A stretch of 64,000 nt of DNA, from assembly GCA_030998015.1 (NCBI GenBank), contig JARWMV010000240.1:744001-808000 (forward strand). Reading direction: 5' to 3'. Within the stretch, counting starts at the first letter, position 1. Every line of letters begins with the position of its first letter. The notes beneath the pieces were generated by a model. That model did no database searches. It saw only the letters and a program-made list of their open reading frames with translations, and was not told the origin of the DNA. The position numbers were made by a program, and so were the translations under genes. The stretch is from Ceratorhiza oryzae-sativae. Taxonomy: Eukaryota > Basidiomycota > Agaricomycetes > Cantharellales > Ceratobasidiaceae. Positions 44,033-53,865 of this stretch are shown in pieces.

Positions 44033-44432
44033 GCACCCCAAAACAGAGGTAGTAACACCACCCCAAGCAACCCACCAAAGGAACAATTCAAGAGTGGAGA
44101 GTGTATCTACAAAATCAAGGATGGCAAAGCAGTCAAGGGCCAGATTGTGGCCATTGGGCCAAACTCCAAAGGTTTTACTGTCCCCACAGTACAGTACAAT
44201 GGAAGCAACTCAAATGTCCAAGAGTCCTTTAAGGACATCAAGAAGGACAACCACCCCCCAGTGGCCACCAAGGCCAAGGATCCTGATGGAATGGACTTAG
44301 ATAGTGCAGGGAAAGGAAAAGGGACAAATACCTGCTACAACAGCAGTGGGCATGGACATATTGCAGCAAAATGTCTGGATATGAGGCAGTTGTGGAGGAA
44401 GTTGAAACTAGTGATGATGAGTCAGTAAAAGA

Positions 44433-47400
44433 ATGAGCTCAAACTACACCAGGGGGGTGGTCTTGGGTGCAGTATTGAAAAATGCACAGTCTGAAAATGA
44501 GAACAAGGAAATGGGATGTATGTTGTTAGGAAACCAATCACAGTTGCAATTTTTCTTCCATGCATTTCCACTGTGCAATACCCTTGAACATAAATCTGCA
44601 TACAATATGAAAAATTTCAATGGATGGGCCATGATTGATTCACGGGCTACATCCATATTTATACACAAGGACCTAGTAAAACAATACAGAATACCAACCC
44701 TCACCTTAAGAACCCCAAAGAGGCTATGAGTCATTGATGGGAGAGAAATCAACTCTGGGTCTGTGACCCATTACTGCACCCTTGAATTTTGTATTCAAGA
44801 GCACCAGGAAATCCTCAGTGCTTACATCATGAATGTTGGCAAGAATGACCTAGTCCTGGGCATGTCATGGCTCAAATTCCACAACCCAGACATAGTTTGG
44901 GAAGGAAAGGACATGAAATTCAACTTGCCAATATGTTTGAAACATTGTATTACCCAGCCACTACATGTGAGGGCCAATGAACCAAAGGAGCTCCAGCTGG
45001 ATGCTCTAGACTTGCTTCCAGTGAAATACAAGAAATTTGAGAAAATATTCACTGAGGAGGACAATGTTCAACCATTACCACCACATAGAAATTGGGACAT
45101 GGAAATAGACTTAAAACCTGATGCTAAGCCAAGGCATGGGCCCATACACAGTGTAGGGGTTAAGGAAGATGCTGAGCTGCATAAAATGTTGGACCAGCAA
45201 CTGAAAGCTGGACATATCAGGCCCTCAAGGTCACCTATGGCATCCCCTGTAATCTTTGTCAAAAAGAAAAATGGCAAACTACAGATGTGCATTGACTACT
45301 GCCAGCTGAACAAAATGACAGTATCCAACATGTATCTCCTTCCCCACATAAATGACATTGTTGAAACCCTGCAAGGAGCAAAAATATTTTCAAAATTTGA
45401 TCTGAAGTGGGGATTTAATCTTATATGGATTTGTGAAGGGGATGAATGGAAGGCTGCCTTTAAGACCAAACATGGGCTGTACAAGCCCCTGGTTATGCAG
45501 TTTGGCCAGAAAAATGCACCAGGTACCTTCATGGCAATGATCAGGGAGGAGTTCCAGGACATCAAGGGCATATATGTTGTGATCTACAAGGATGACATAC
45601 TGGTCTTTCCCAAGAACCAGGAGGAACATGACAAACATGTCAGAGAAGTCTTACACTGACTGTAAAAAGCAGGATTATATTGTGCCCTCAAAAAATGTGT
45701 ATTCAATGTAATGGAAGTGGATTGCCTGGGGATAGTTGTCACACCCCAAGGAATAAAGGTTGATCCAGCCAAGGTAGAAAAGGCTGTCGACTGGCCAACA
45801 CCCAAAAACCCAACTGAAGTCCTGGAAGGGCTAGGTTTAGCAAATTGGTTAAGGCACTTAAGCAAAGACTTTTTGAAAATCACAAAATGTCTGTATGAAC
45901 TGGTGAAAAAGGATGTCAAATGGGAATGGACTGAAGAAAGAGACAATGCATGGAACCTATTGAAGCAGAAATTGAAGGAGGCTCCCATCTTAATTCAGCC
46001 TGATCCCAGTAAACCATTCAGCCTGGAAACAGATGGCTCTGGCTATGCCACAGGTGCTGTACTTTTGCAGTATGGAGAAGACCCTATGCTTCACCTGATT
46101 AGTTATTACTCCAAGGCCATGGTCCCAGCAGAAAGGAACTATGATATATACAACAAGGAAATGTTGGCAATCATAAAAGGCCTGAAACACTGGTGGCACC
46201 TGCTGGAGGGGGCTGAATACCCAGTGAACATTGTCTGTGACCACAAAAACCTGGAATACTGGAAAACAAACAGGCCACTTAATGGCTGTGTCACAAGATG
46301 GCATGAATTCCTGTCCAGGTTTGAATTCAAAATCCTGTACATTGAAGGATCCAAAAACAGCAGAGCAGATATACTCTCAAGGCTCTCAAGACATATCCCT
46401 AAAGAGGGGGGTGAGAGCCAAGCTCTGCTTGTACAAGACCATTTTATGGAATTAAAATCACTATGGGTACAAGCAATCACACCAGACCACAACCTCAAAC
46501 AGCCAATACAGGATGCCATCCCAGGGGACAAGCACTTTGCAAAAGTCTTGAAAGCCCTGGACAACAACAAGTAGGTCAAAGACTGGGAATGGGACAAGGG
46601 ACTACTGCAGTATATAGGTTGGATTTATTTGCCAAACAACAAAGAACTCTGCAAGGTAGTAATTGAAAGCCACCATGATAATCCAGCAGCAGGGCACCCA
46701 AGGCAGTTCAGGACATACAAGCTGCTAAATCACAAATACATGTGGTCATCTATGAAGAAGTTGGTTAATGAATACATCATGCACAGTGAATCCTGCATCC
46801 ATAACAAGCACAGCAATCAAGTCCCTCCAGGATTATTAAACCCAATACCAGCACTGGAAAAACCCTGGGAGGAAATCACTTACAACTTGATTACAGGACT
46901 GCCATTGTTGGAGGGCTTTGATGCCATATTCACAGTAGTCAACCAACTCACAAAAATGGCCCACTTCATACCATGCCAATCAGAAGCCAGTGCAATGGAT
47001 TGTGCAAACCTTTTCCTAACATATGTATGGAAATTGCATGGCCTGCCATGAAAAACAATATCAGACCATGGGCCCAACTTTGTGTCCAAATTCCTAAGGC
47101 ACTTGTATAAATGGCTGGATATAAAGCCCTCCTATTCCACAGCATATTGCCCCCAAACAGATGGCCAGTCATAAAGGGCTAACCAAGTGGTGGAAGGGTA
47201 CCTTAGGCACTACATATCAGATTGACAGGACAACTGGGTCTTGCTTTTACCACTGGCAGAATTTGCATGCAATAACAGTGTTAATACCTCAACTGGCAAA
47301 TCCCCATTCTGTGCAAACTATGGTTTCCACCCAAGGCTGGCAGCTGGTGACCAGGAAGAACAGAATTTTCCATTAGCAGACAATCATGCAGAATGGCTCC

Positions 47401-47963
47401 AAAAAGGGCATGACAAACTCAAGGCTGCCTTGGAGGTGGCAAACCAGAAAGTTAAGGAGTACTACAATTGGAAACACCAGGCCCCAGAGACCATTAGAGT
47501 TGGGGATAAAGTCTGGCTCAATACCAGAAATATCTGGACCCAGCAGGCCTCTAGGAAACTGGCCCACAAGAAGGTTGGACCCTTTAAAGTAGTGGCACAG
47601 CACAGCACCCTCACCTTCAAACTCAACCTACTGCTGACTATGAAAATACACCCAGTATTTCACATATCCCTCTTGACCAAGTACAAGGATGACCTGTATG
47701 GACAATGGGCTCCCCCACCACCTCCTGTGGTAACTCCTGAGGGAGAAAAAGAATTTGAAGTTGAACAGATCATAAAATCAAGATACAACAAGAGATCCAA
47801 CATCTTTGAATATTATGTTAAATGGCTTGGGTATGACAAACACCAATGGTTAACATATGAGGAACTGGTGAATGTGCCAGAAATTCTGGCTGACTATGTC
47901 AAGTCACACCCAAAGGCACCTCATGACCCCCATGCCTTGAAGGGGGGAAGTGTCACAAACTGA
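44433..47963 (+). pseudogene. B#1 pol: protease, RT, RNase H, integrase, chromodomain
   Basis: The span is 3531 nt, exactly the length of the B#2 pol without its solo LTR, so there are no net indels. Protease has IDSRATS (Gly to Arg, near 44640). RT has YKDD (expected YMDD) near 45590. RNase H has ETDGSG near 46030; integrase is at 46630-47300; the chromodomain (47760-47880, YYVKWLGYDKHQW) ends in the 3' LTR. Internal stops (44727-44729, 45657-45659, 45663-45665, 46572-46574, 47049, 47173) sit where B#2 has CGA or CAA/CAG, showing C-to-T decay. Confidence 0.9.
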
Positions 47964-48320
47964 CATGCATATATTCTCTTTACAATATTTTCTCAATTTA
48001 TTATATTTTATGAGATTGTTTTCAAAACATACTTGCCTTGTATGGTATATCTGTATTGTGTGACCCACAGAATGTTCCAGACTGCTGACCAAGATGTATT
48101 TCAACTTGGATGTGAAATTCCACAGCTCCACAGCAGCTTCTATCCCCAACCAGATGTGACTCACTGTACAGACTTGTTTGTTATGATGTGGCTCATGAGA
48201 TGTATATATACCAGGTCAAGTTCACAGAGGACTCCTCAAGAACTTTACCTCTGTCAAATACAAGTTCTTTTATCCTCTTTATTTCTGTTTTACTCATCAC
48301 CTGACTTGTCATTGTCAACA
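47951..48320 (+). repeat. 3' LTR of B#1 (370 bp)
   Basis: It runs from TGTCACAAAC to GTCAACA after the polypurine tract AAGGGGGGAAG (47940-47950). The hairpin segment at 48214-48249 has the usual orientation, unlike the 5' LTR. The pol stop lies inside it at 47961-47963. Confidence 0.92.
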
Positions 48321-48572
48321 TGTGGTAATTACTAGGTTTACAGGATGTAGTGATCTGTTTGCACTGTATGACAAAGCATCACAGAGCATGACATTGTACC
48401 CTGAAAGTAGTCCTAAGCAGAACTGTTTTAATTGCTTGGGACCCACTCATACAAACAGAAACCTGAGCACAGAATATGTATTTTATATGCACAACAGACA
48501 TTTTGCCCACCTCAGAACTACAAAAAATGCCTTAGAGACAGAGCAATGAGGTCTCCAACTCTCATCCAACCT
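48321..48572. other. Continuation of the locus that B#1 interrupted
   Basis: It would join 15201 if B#1 were removed. A plus-strand open frame (48322-48549) is present but has no recognised motif. The minus strand may hold the far 5' part of the DDE-endonuclease-like gene. Nothing can be assigned with confidence. Confidence 0.3.
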
Positions 48573-49723
48573 TGTTACAAACCCTTGTCATGTGACCAAG
48601 TCATGTGGGATGTATCCTAATGTCACCTACTTTATGATTAGTCACTCCCTTGGTTAGAATAGCATAACGGCAAGGAGAGCAAGCTAGTCTACCCCAGCTT
48701 GCTCTACCTCATCAATTCCCCTCTAAAGCACCCTGTGTGAAGATCAGTCCCTAGCTGACTTATTAGCTTAAGTAGCAGCTAGAAGGGCCTTGAGTCAAGA
48801 CCATGTCACAAGCCCCAGCACTAAGCACCTGACTTAGCCACTGTCCACAGTCACTTACTCAGCAACAGGTGCCCATCAACCACAAGTGCATAAGTGCATA
48901 CAGTTTCAAACCACAAGACAGTAGACACATGCAAAGCATTAACCCAACACAAGCCATGTGTTGTGACCCTCTGGATGCTTCCTTGCAAAGCACTTAAGTA
49001 GTGGCTGCGTTGACAGTTTGGTGCTATGCAGTATGTATTGAGTGTTCTAGTTACAGTGTTTGCTATGGTCTATGGTGGTTGACAAGATAAAGCAAGCTGA
49101 GGTGTCCAGTCTTGCTTTATCCTTCTTATATATGCCTGTGGCTGTGGTGGCTGCAGATGTATTATCTAAGCACACTCTGCAGTAGGTGCAGGTTATGTAC
49201 AGTACTATGGGTTAGGTAATTGTTTGTCTTAAGTTTGTGTGGCTCCAAATCTTAAGAGCCATGCAAGGTCCGAGGGGTAGGCGCTGAGGTCACGTGATCC
49301 TGCCATAAGTGCCGAGATCACGTGACAACTTGCTCCTCGCTCCAAGTAACAAGGGAGAGAAATGCTGGAGCAAGTTCAGGGTAACCACCGTAAGCGCTGA
49401 GGTCACGTGATCCTGCTATAAGCGCCAAGATCACGTGACAACTCGCTCCTTGCTCCAAGTAACAATGGAGAGAAATTCTGGAGCGAGTTCAGGTTAACCA
49501 CCGTAAGCGCCAGTTAAGCGCCGAGGTCACGTGACCTTGTTTATGGCTTGTTCTGCTTAGGAAAAATGCCATAAATCCGTAGAAATATTCAGTTATTTTG
49601 TTATGTCTGTTTGACAGGTCAAAACACCATGCATCAGCAGTAGTCAGGACGTAGTCCAGACCCATCAGAGGCATTAGCTACTTGTAAAGCAAAGTCTGAC
49701 AACTACTTTCAAAGGTTGTGACA
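48573..49723 (+). repeat. Family F LTR-like repeat, left copy, containing solo LTR D
   Basis: It runs from TGTTACAAAC to GGTTGTGACA and matches the inverted copy at 52701 to about 53115. The segment AGAGCAAGCT...AGCTTGCTCT (48672-48710) resembles the start-site hairpin of D LTRs, so F is probably a D-related LTR. Its flanking 5-mers AACCT and AAAAT do not match. Confidence 0.65.
48959..49626 (-). repeat. Solo LTR of family D (668 bp)
   Basis: It matches the D LTR complement from TGTTGTGACC to GTCAAAACA. The target duplication CCATG is perfect (48954-48958 and 49627-49631). It also carries two copies of the roughly 100-bp CACGTG-containing unit, like the 3' LTR of element D. It is inserted in family F. 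Confidence 0.92.
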
Positions 49724-49739
49724 AAAATCAGGGTGTTTC

Positions 49740-51845
49740 TGTCATGGCCTAGACCATGAGCACAAATTCATTCCAATTTTATATGATTTATTTTATCTCT
49801 GTCTTTCTGCTTTTTGGACAAGTCCTGCTTATTCAGATATATGTGTAGAATTATTGACTGAGTCATGTGACCTTGTTGTTGTTGACCACTGTTGATGTAT
49901 TCTGGAATGTTCTGATTGACATGGCACAATTTCTCATATTGTACAATTTTACCTTAGCTACCTATTTCATGTTTACAGCCTCAACCTTGAATTTATAAGG
50001 GAGAGTCTGAGAGCCTTAAGCCTCAGAACTTAACCTCCTGTCAAAATATCCTTTCTACCTGAGTTGGTCACCAAGCCACTTAGTTCTTGTTGGATTTCAG
50101 TATTACAAGCATGTAATTTGGCCATGTGAGTCTGCTTATGTATGCACAATTGTAGTTTGATGTACCCTCAGTTCTTGTTCACATTTGTGTCTGTGTTATG
50201 GATCACTAACATTTTTCTATTATTTTAGTCTGCTCTGCCAACCTCAAGTGATGCCTCTGTAATTTTTCTTGAAATTAAATGAATTTGTATGCATCTGAAA
50301 TTGTACTATTTGTGTTCCATTAAATAGTACAAAATCTCCTCTTTCCAACACATATTTTATTGTGATTGTATCTTAAGAACTCAGAGAGATATAGAGGTTG
50401 CAATATTTCCTCTTATCAGGAGATATTGATTACAACATTGCACTGCCCATATCTCAGCAACCGCTTACTCTATCAGAGCGATCTTATGCTCTATCAATAG
50501 CTAATCTTTGGTGGTATCTGCTGCCCGAAGATCGTCGCTATCCACCAGATCCTTGCACCGGAATGGCCCGAAGATCATTAGAATCTTACTGGACCATCAA
50601 TCAAGATCTAATGAATCCAGTGAGTCAGGAGAGCTTCCCAAATTGATCCAGAAGCTTCTCTGACTCACTTTATGACTCACTGAGATGTAGCCTCTGTTCA
50701 TTACATGTGTATACTATGATAATATGATCTACAAGCCAATAGCAGGTCTCAGATGCATCAATGCCTTCAATCCACACCCTGTCTTTACTCTTTTATCCTA
50801 TACTGGGCTAGGGTGTACCCCAAGTATAGCAGTACCCTCTTTTGATGATTGCACTGGCATGCATGTATCTATTTGGCTCTGGAATGCCCTCCTCAGGGTA
50901 TAAAAGGACCTCCTCTGAGGCCCTTCCAGACCACCTCCTCTACTCAACCCAGACCAGTTATTGGTTTCTTTTTCTCTTTCTATTTTTCTATTGTCTGTGT
51001 GTGATTTCTTATATAACTAGTACTGAGGAATAAAGTACCATATTAGTTATATATTGTCTGATTCATTGTATTTTATATACAGAGATATATAAGGATACAA
51101 TATTGCCTGATTGAGCATGACATTAAGTACCAGCTATTAGAGGAAATCTAAGTACCTGTAGCTGAGGAAGTACATGCATTAGGCAGCCCTCCATCTATCC
51201 TATAAGCTATCGCTTAAGTCTAGTATTCAGATTAGTATCAGCTAGTCCAAGCGACTAGGGCTGAACTACATTTAAGATATCTAAGGGAACCTGACCATAG
51301 TAGTCTTGCTCTTTATACCTATAAATTAGTCAGTTTACACTGTGAAAGATTAAGACTACCTTGAGTGTTACTTGATCACATTGCAACTACTTTGAGCCTT
51401 CTTACTCTTGTCTAAGAAGTATTGAGTACAATTAGTGTATACTAACATATCTACATTTGCTTAAGCTCTAGATATTCAAGTGTACCCTGACCTGTAACAG
51501 TCTGGAGCTGAGGTATGTTTACTTTTCATTACTTTTCATGTTGCTCACAATCCTATAGTATATTATTATCTACAGGTACAGAATTCAGTTCTTGTTCACA
51601 TTTGTGTCTGGAGCTGAGTATATTATTATCTACAGCTCCCCCAAAAATTTCCCTGCCAAAAGTTCTTGCCCAGACCTCTTTAGGTCAAATGCACCTCTCA
51701 TACCCTCCTGCATGTTGTTGCAACCCTCCCCTTCACTGCATGTCCCCTCTAGACATTGTGGTCTTGATCCTTGGCCCCTTAGCCCTTGGATCTGCCATCA
51801 CCTCACAAGTGTTTGGTGTTGTTGTTCAGGTCATAGGCTCTGACA
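49740..51845 (+). repeat. Solo LTR of family G, split by solo LTR C
   Basis: It begins TGTCATGGCC and ends GGCTCTGACA, with the perfect duplication GTTTC (49735-49739 and 51846-51850). The C LTR at 50194-51499 lies inside, leaving about 795 bp. The ends match the G LTR at 52143-52687. The strand is set by the apparent sense (TTTATAAGG near 49990). Confidence 0.88.
50194..51499 (+). repeat. Solo LTR of family C (1306 bp)
   Basis: It runs from TGTTATGGAT to CCTGTAACA, with the perfect duplication GTCTG (50189-50193 and 51500-51504). A TATAAAAGG box lies near 50898. It is an inverted copy of 10874-12180. Confidence 0.93.
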
Positions 51846-52142
51846 GTTTCCAGCCTCAAGGGTAGCATTCCACCAATTGCACACACTAAGATACCTCTAA
51901 TCAAGCTTATTTTTGGTATACAGCATCTACTGAATACTTAACACTCTCAGAAGCTTACATGACAACCAACATTTTCAAAATTATTATTAAATTTTCTCCA
52001 GTATACATATCTATAGTTTATCAGTCATGTGGCATATGGAACATTCTGGAATCTTTGTAAAACACTGACACATTATCAGTTGATATCTGATTGCCAATTG
52101 CTGCTTGCATTCATGTAGACTTGGATGTGCATCTGCTAATAT
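51846..52142. repeat. Element E-like internal fragment
   Basis: Joined to 49724-49739, this AT-rich stretch resembles the 63620-63710 part of element E (CAGGG...TTTC, then CAATCAAGCTTATTTTTGGTATA). It carries no gene and is the background into which both G LTRs inserted. Confidence 0.4.
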
Positions 52143-52687
52143 TGTCATGGCCCAGACCATGACCATGAATTTATTATGATTTTTGTTTATTTTTATTTCT
52201 CACTTTGGTTCCTTATTTTTGGACAAGTCCCATTTATTCAGATATATGTGTAGAATTATTGACAGATTCATGCAACCTTGTTGTTGTTGATCAGTTTTGA
52301 TGCATTCTGGAATATTCTGTTGACATGGCACAATTCTACATATTATACAATTACATCTATGCTTAGCTGCTTATTTGTCCTGGGTTTTGTTATGTAAAGC
52401 CTTAGATGTGAATATATAAAGGGAGAGTCTGGGAGCCTTCAGCCCCAGAACTTGACCTCCTGCCAATGTCCCTTCTACCTGAGTTGGTCACAAAGCCACT
52501 TAGATTCTGCCCAGTGCTCTTAAGCACAAGTGTGCCTCTGAAACCAACCTGCATGTCATTGCAACCTATCCCCTGACTACAAATCCCCTCCTAGATGCTG
52601 CAGTCTTGATCCTGGGGCTTTTAGCCCCTAGATCTGCCCTCACCTCACCAGTGTTGGGCCTGGCTGTGCAGGTCATAGGCTCTGACA
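52143..52687 (+). repeat. Solo LTR of family G (545 bp)
   Basis: It runs from TGTCATGGCC to GGCTCTGACA, with the perfect target duplication AATAT (52138-52142 and 52688-52692). The internal direct similarity to 49740-50100 and 51655-51845 defines the family. Confidence 0.92.
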
Positions 52688-52700
52688 AATATATATGGAG

Positions 52701-53115
52701 TGTCACAACCTCTAAAAGTGGTTGTCAGACTTTTGTTTTACAAGTGGCTAATGCCTCTGATAGGTCTAGACTATGTCCTGACTACTGCTGATGCATGGCT
52801 AGCCTTGGCTTGATGCCTTGAGTGTGTCTACCATCTTGTAGCTTGACACCATATGCACTTATGTGCTCATGGCTGATGGACACCCATCACTGAGTAAGTG
52901 ACAGTGGACAGTGGCTAAGTCAGATGCATAGTGCTGGGGCTTGCAACATGGTCTTGACTCAAGACCCTTCTAGCTGTTACTTAAGCTAATAAGTCAGCTA
53001 GGGACTGTTCTTTACACTGAATGCTTTTAGAGGGGAATTGACAAGGTAGAGCAAGCTGGGGTAGACTGGCTTGCTCTCCTTGCTTTTATACTGTTCTAAC
53101 TAAGGGAGTGACTAA
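52701..53115 (-). repeat. Family F LTR-like repeat, right copy
   Basis: It begins TGTCACAACC and is an inverted copy of 48600-49723 (minus the D LTR). The right boundary is uncertain; similarity fades after GGGAGTGACTAAGCA near 53115. Confidence 0.6.
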
Positions 53116-53490
53116 GCATACATGCAGGATGGGTAAGAAAGAATGGCAGTGATCAGTCAGCCATTTACTAATAATAGTATGTCCATCAGTCAGCAAGTAC
53201 TAATAATAGTAGTATGAGTAAGGTGAATGGCAGTGATCAGTAAGCAAGTGACTAATAATAGGACAAGGCTCAGTAAGCATGTGGAGGTGCTTACTCATGC
53301 AAAGGAGGTGGTCAAGCCACAAGACCAAAGTGGTGGACAGAGGAAAGAAAATGATGGTTAGCCACAAGACCTTTGCTCATGGCTCATGACATGGAGGGTT
53401 TAAGTTTAAGGGAACATGCCCAAGAACCTGACTTTCTGTTGTGACTGATACAGGTTCTCCCTTAAAACAAAAGAATTAGGTCTTGACACA
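53116..53490. repeat. Short repeats and unassigned sequence before B#2
   Basis: Between about 53143 and 53270 the motifs GGCAGTGATCAGT and ACTAATAATAG recur two or three times. The rest shows no gene. ACACA at 53486-53490 is the left target duplication of B#2. Confidence 0.45.
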
Positions 53491-53865
53491 TGTCGACGAC
53501 GACAAGTCAGGCGACGAGGAAAATAGTAAGAAAATAAAAGAACTTGTATTCGACGAGAGGTCAAGTTCTTGAGGAGTCCTCTGCGAACTTGACCTGGTTT
53601 ATATACATAGTACAAGCCACATCATAACAAACAAGTCCGTACAGTGAGTCACAACAGATAAGAGATAGAAGCAGTAGAAGCGACTGCGGAACTGCGGAAT
53701 TTCACATCAGAGTTGAAATACATCTCGGTTACCGGTCCAGAACATTCCTGAGTCACATGACACAGATATACCATAAAAGGCAAGTATGTTTTGAAGATGA
53801 TCTCATAAAATGTAGTAAATCGAGAAAATATTGTAGAGTGGATGTATGCGTGTCAGTTCGTGACA
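53491..53865 (-). repeat. 3' LTR of B#2 (375 bp)
   Basis: It matches 60439-60813 almost base for base. The pol stop (53853-53855) lies inside it. The polypurine tract CTTGAAGGGGGGAAG precedes it on the minus strand. Confidence 0.94.

Larger units (their letters stand above)
27369..44436 (+). pseudogene. B#1 gag, split by A#3
   Basis: The exons of this broken gene are 27369-28344 and 44038-44436, with the A#3 element between. It starts with an ATG matching the B#2 Gag start. The capsid-like region (27780-28230) and a basic linker plus a damaged zinc knuckle (CYNSSGHGHIAAKC, second Cys lost) follow. There are several TGA/TAG stops in former CGA/TGG positions, and a small deletion after the knuckle shifts frame. 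Its stop would overlap the pol ATG as in B#2. Confidence 0.85.
15202..48320 (+). mobile_element. Family B chromovirus B#1, opened by nested insertions
   Basis: The LTRs are 15202-15571 and 47951-48320, both 370 bp. The target duplication is TGTAG (15197-15201) and TGTGG (48321-48325), one transition apart. The element is interrupted by D at 15858-26345 in the leader and by A#3 at 28345-44032 in gag, each with a perfect 5-bp duplication. After removing them 6933 bp remain, close to B#2 (6943 bp without its solo LTR). The sequence is strongly CpG-depleted, so it is much older than B#2. Confidence 0.93.

Noticed and set aside
48322..48549. Plus-strand 75-codon frame with CFNC, possibly a zinc knuckle
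   Set aside because: The remaining zinc ligands are absent, and the segment may be the 5' part of the minus-strand DDE-like gene.
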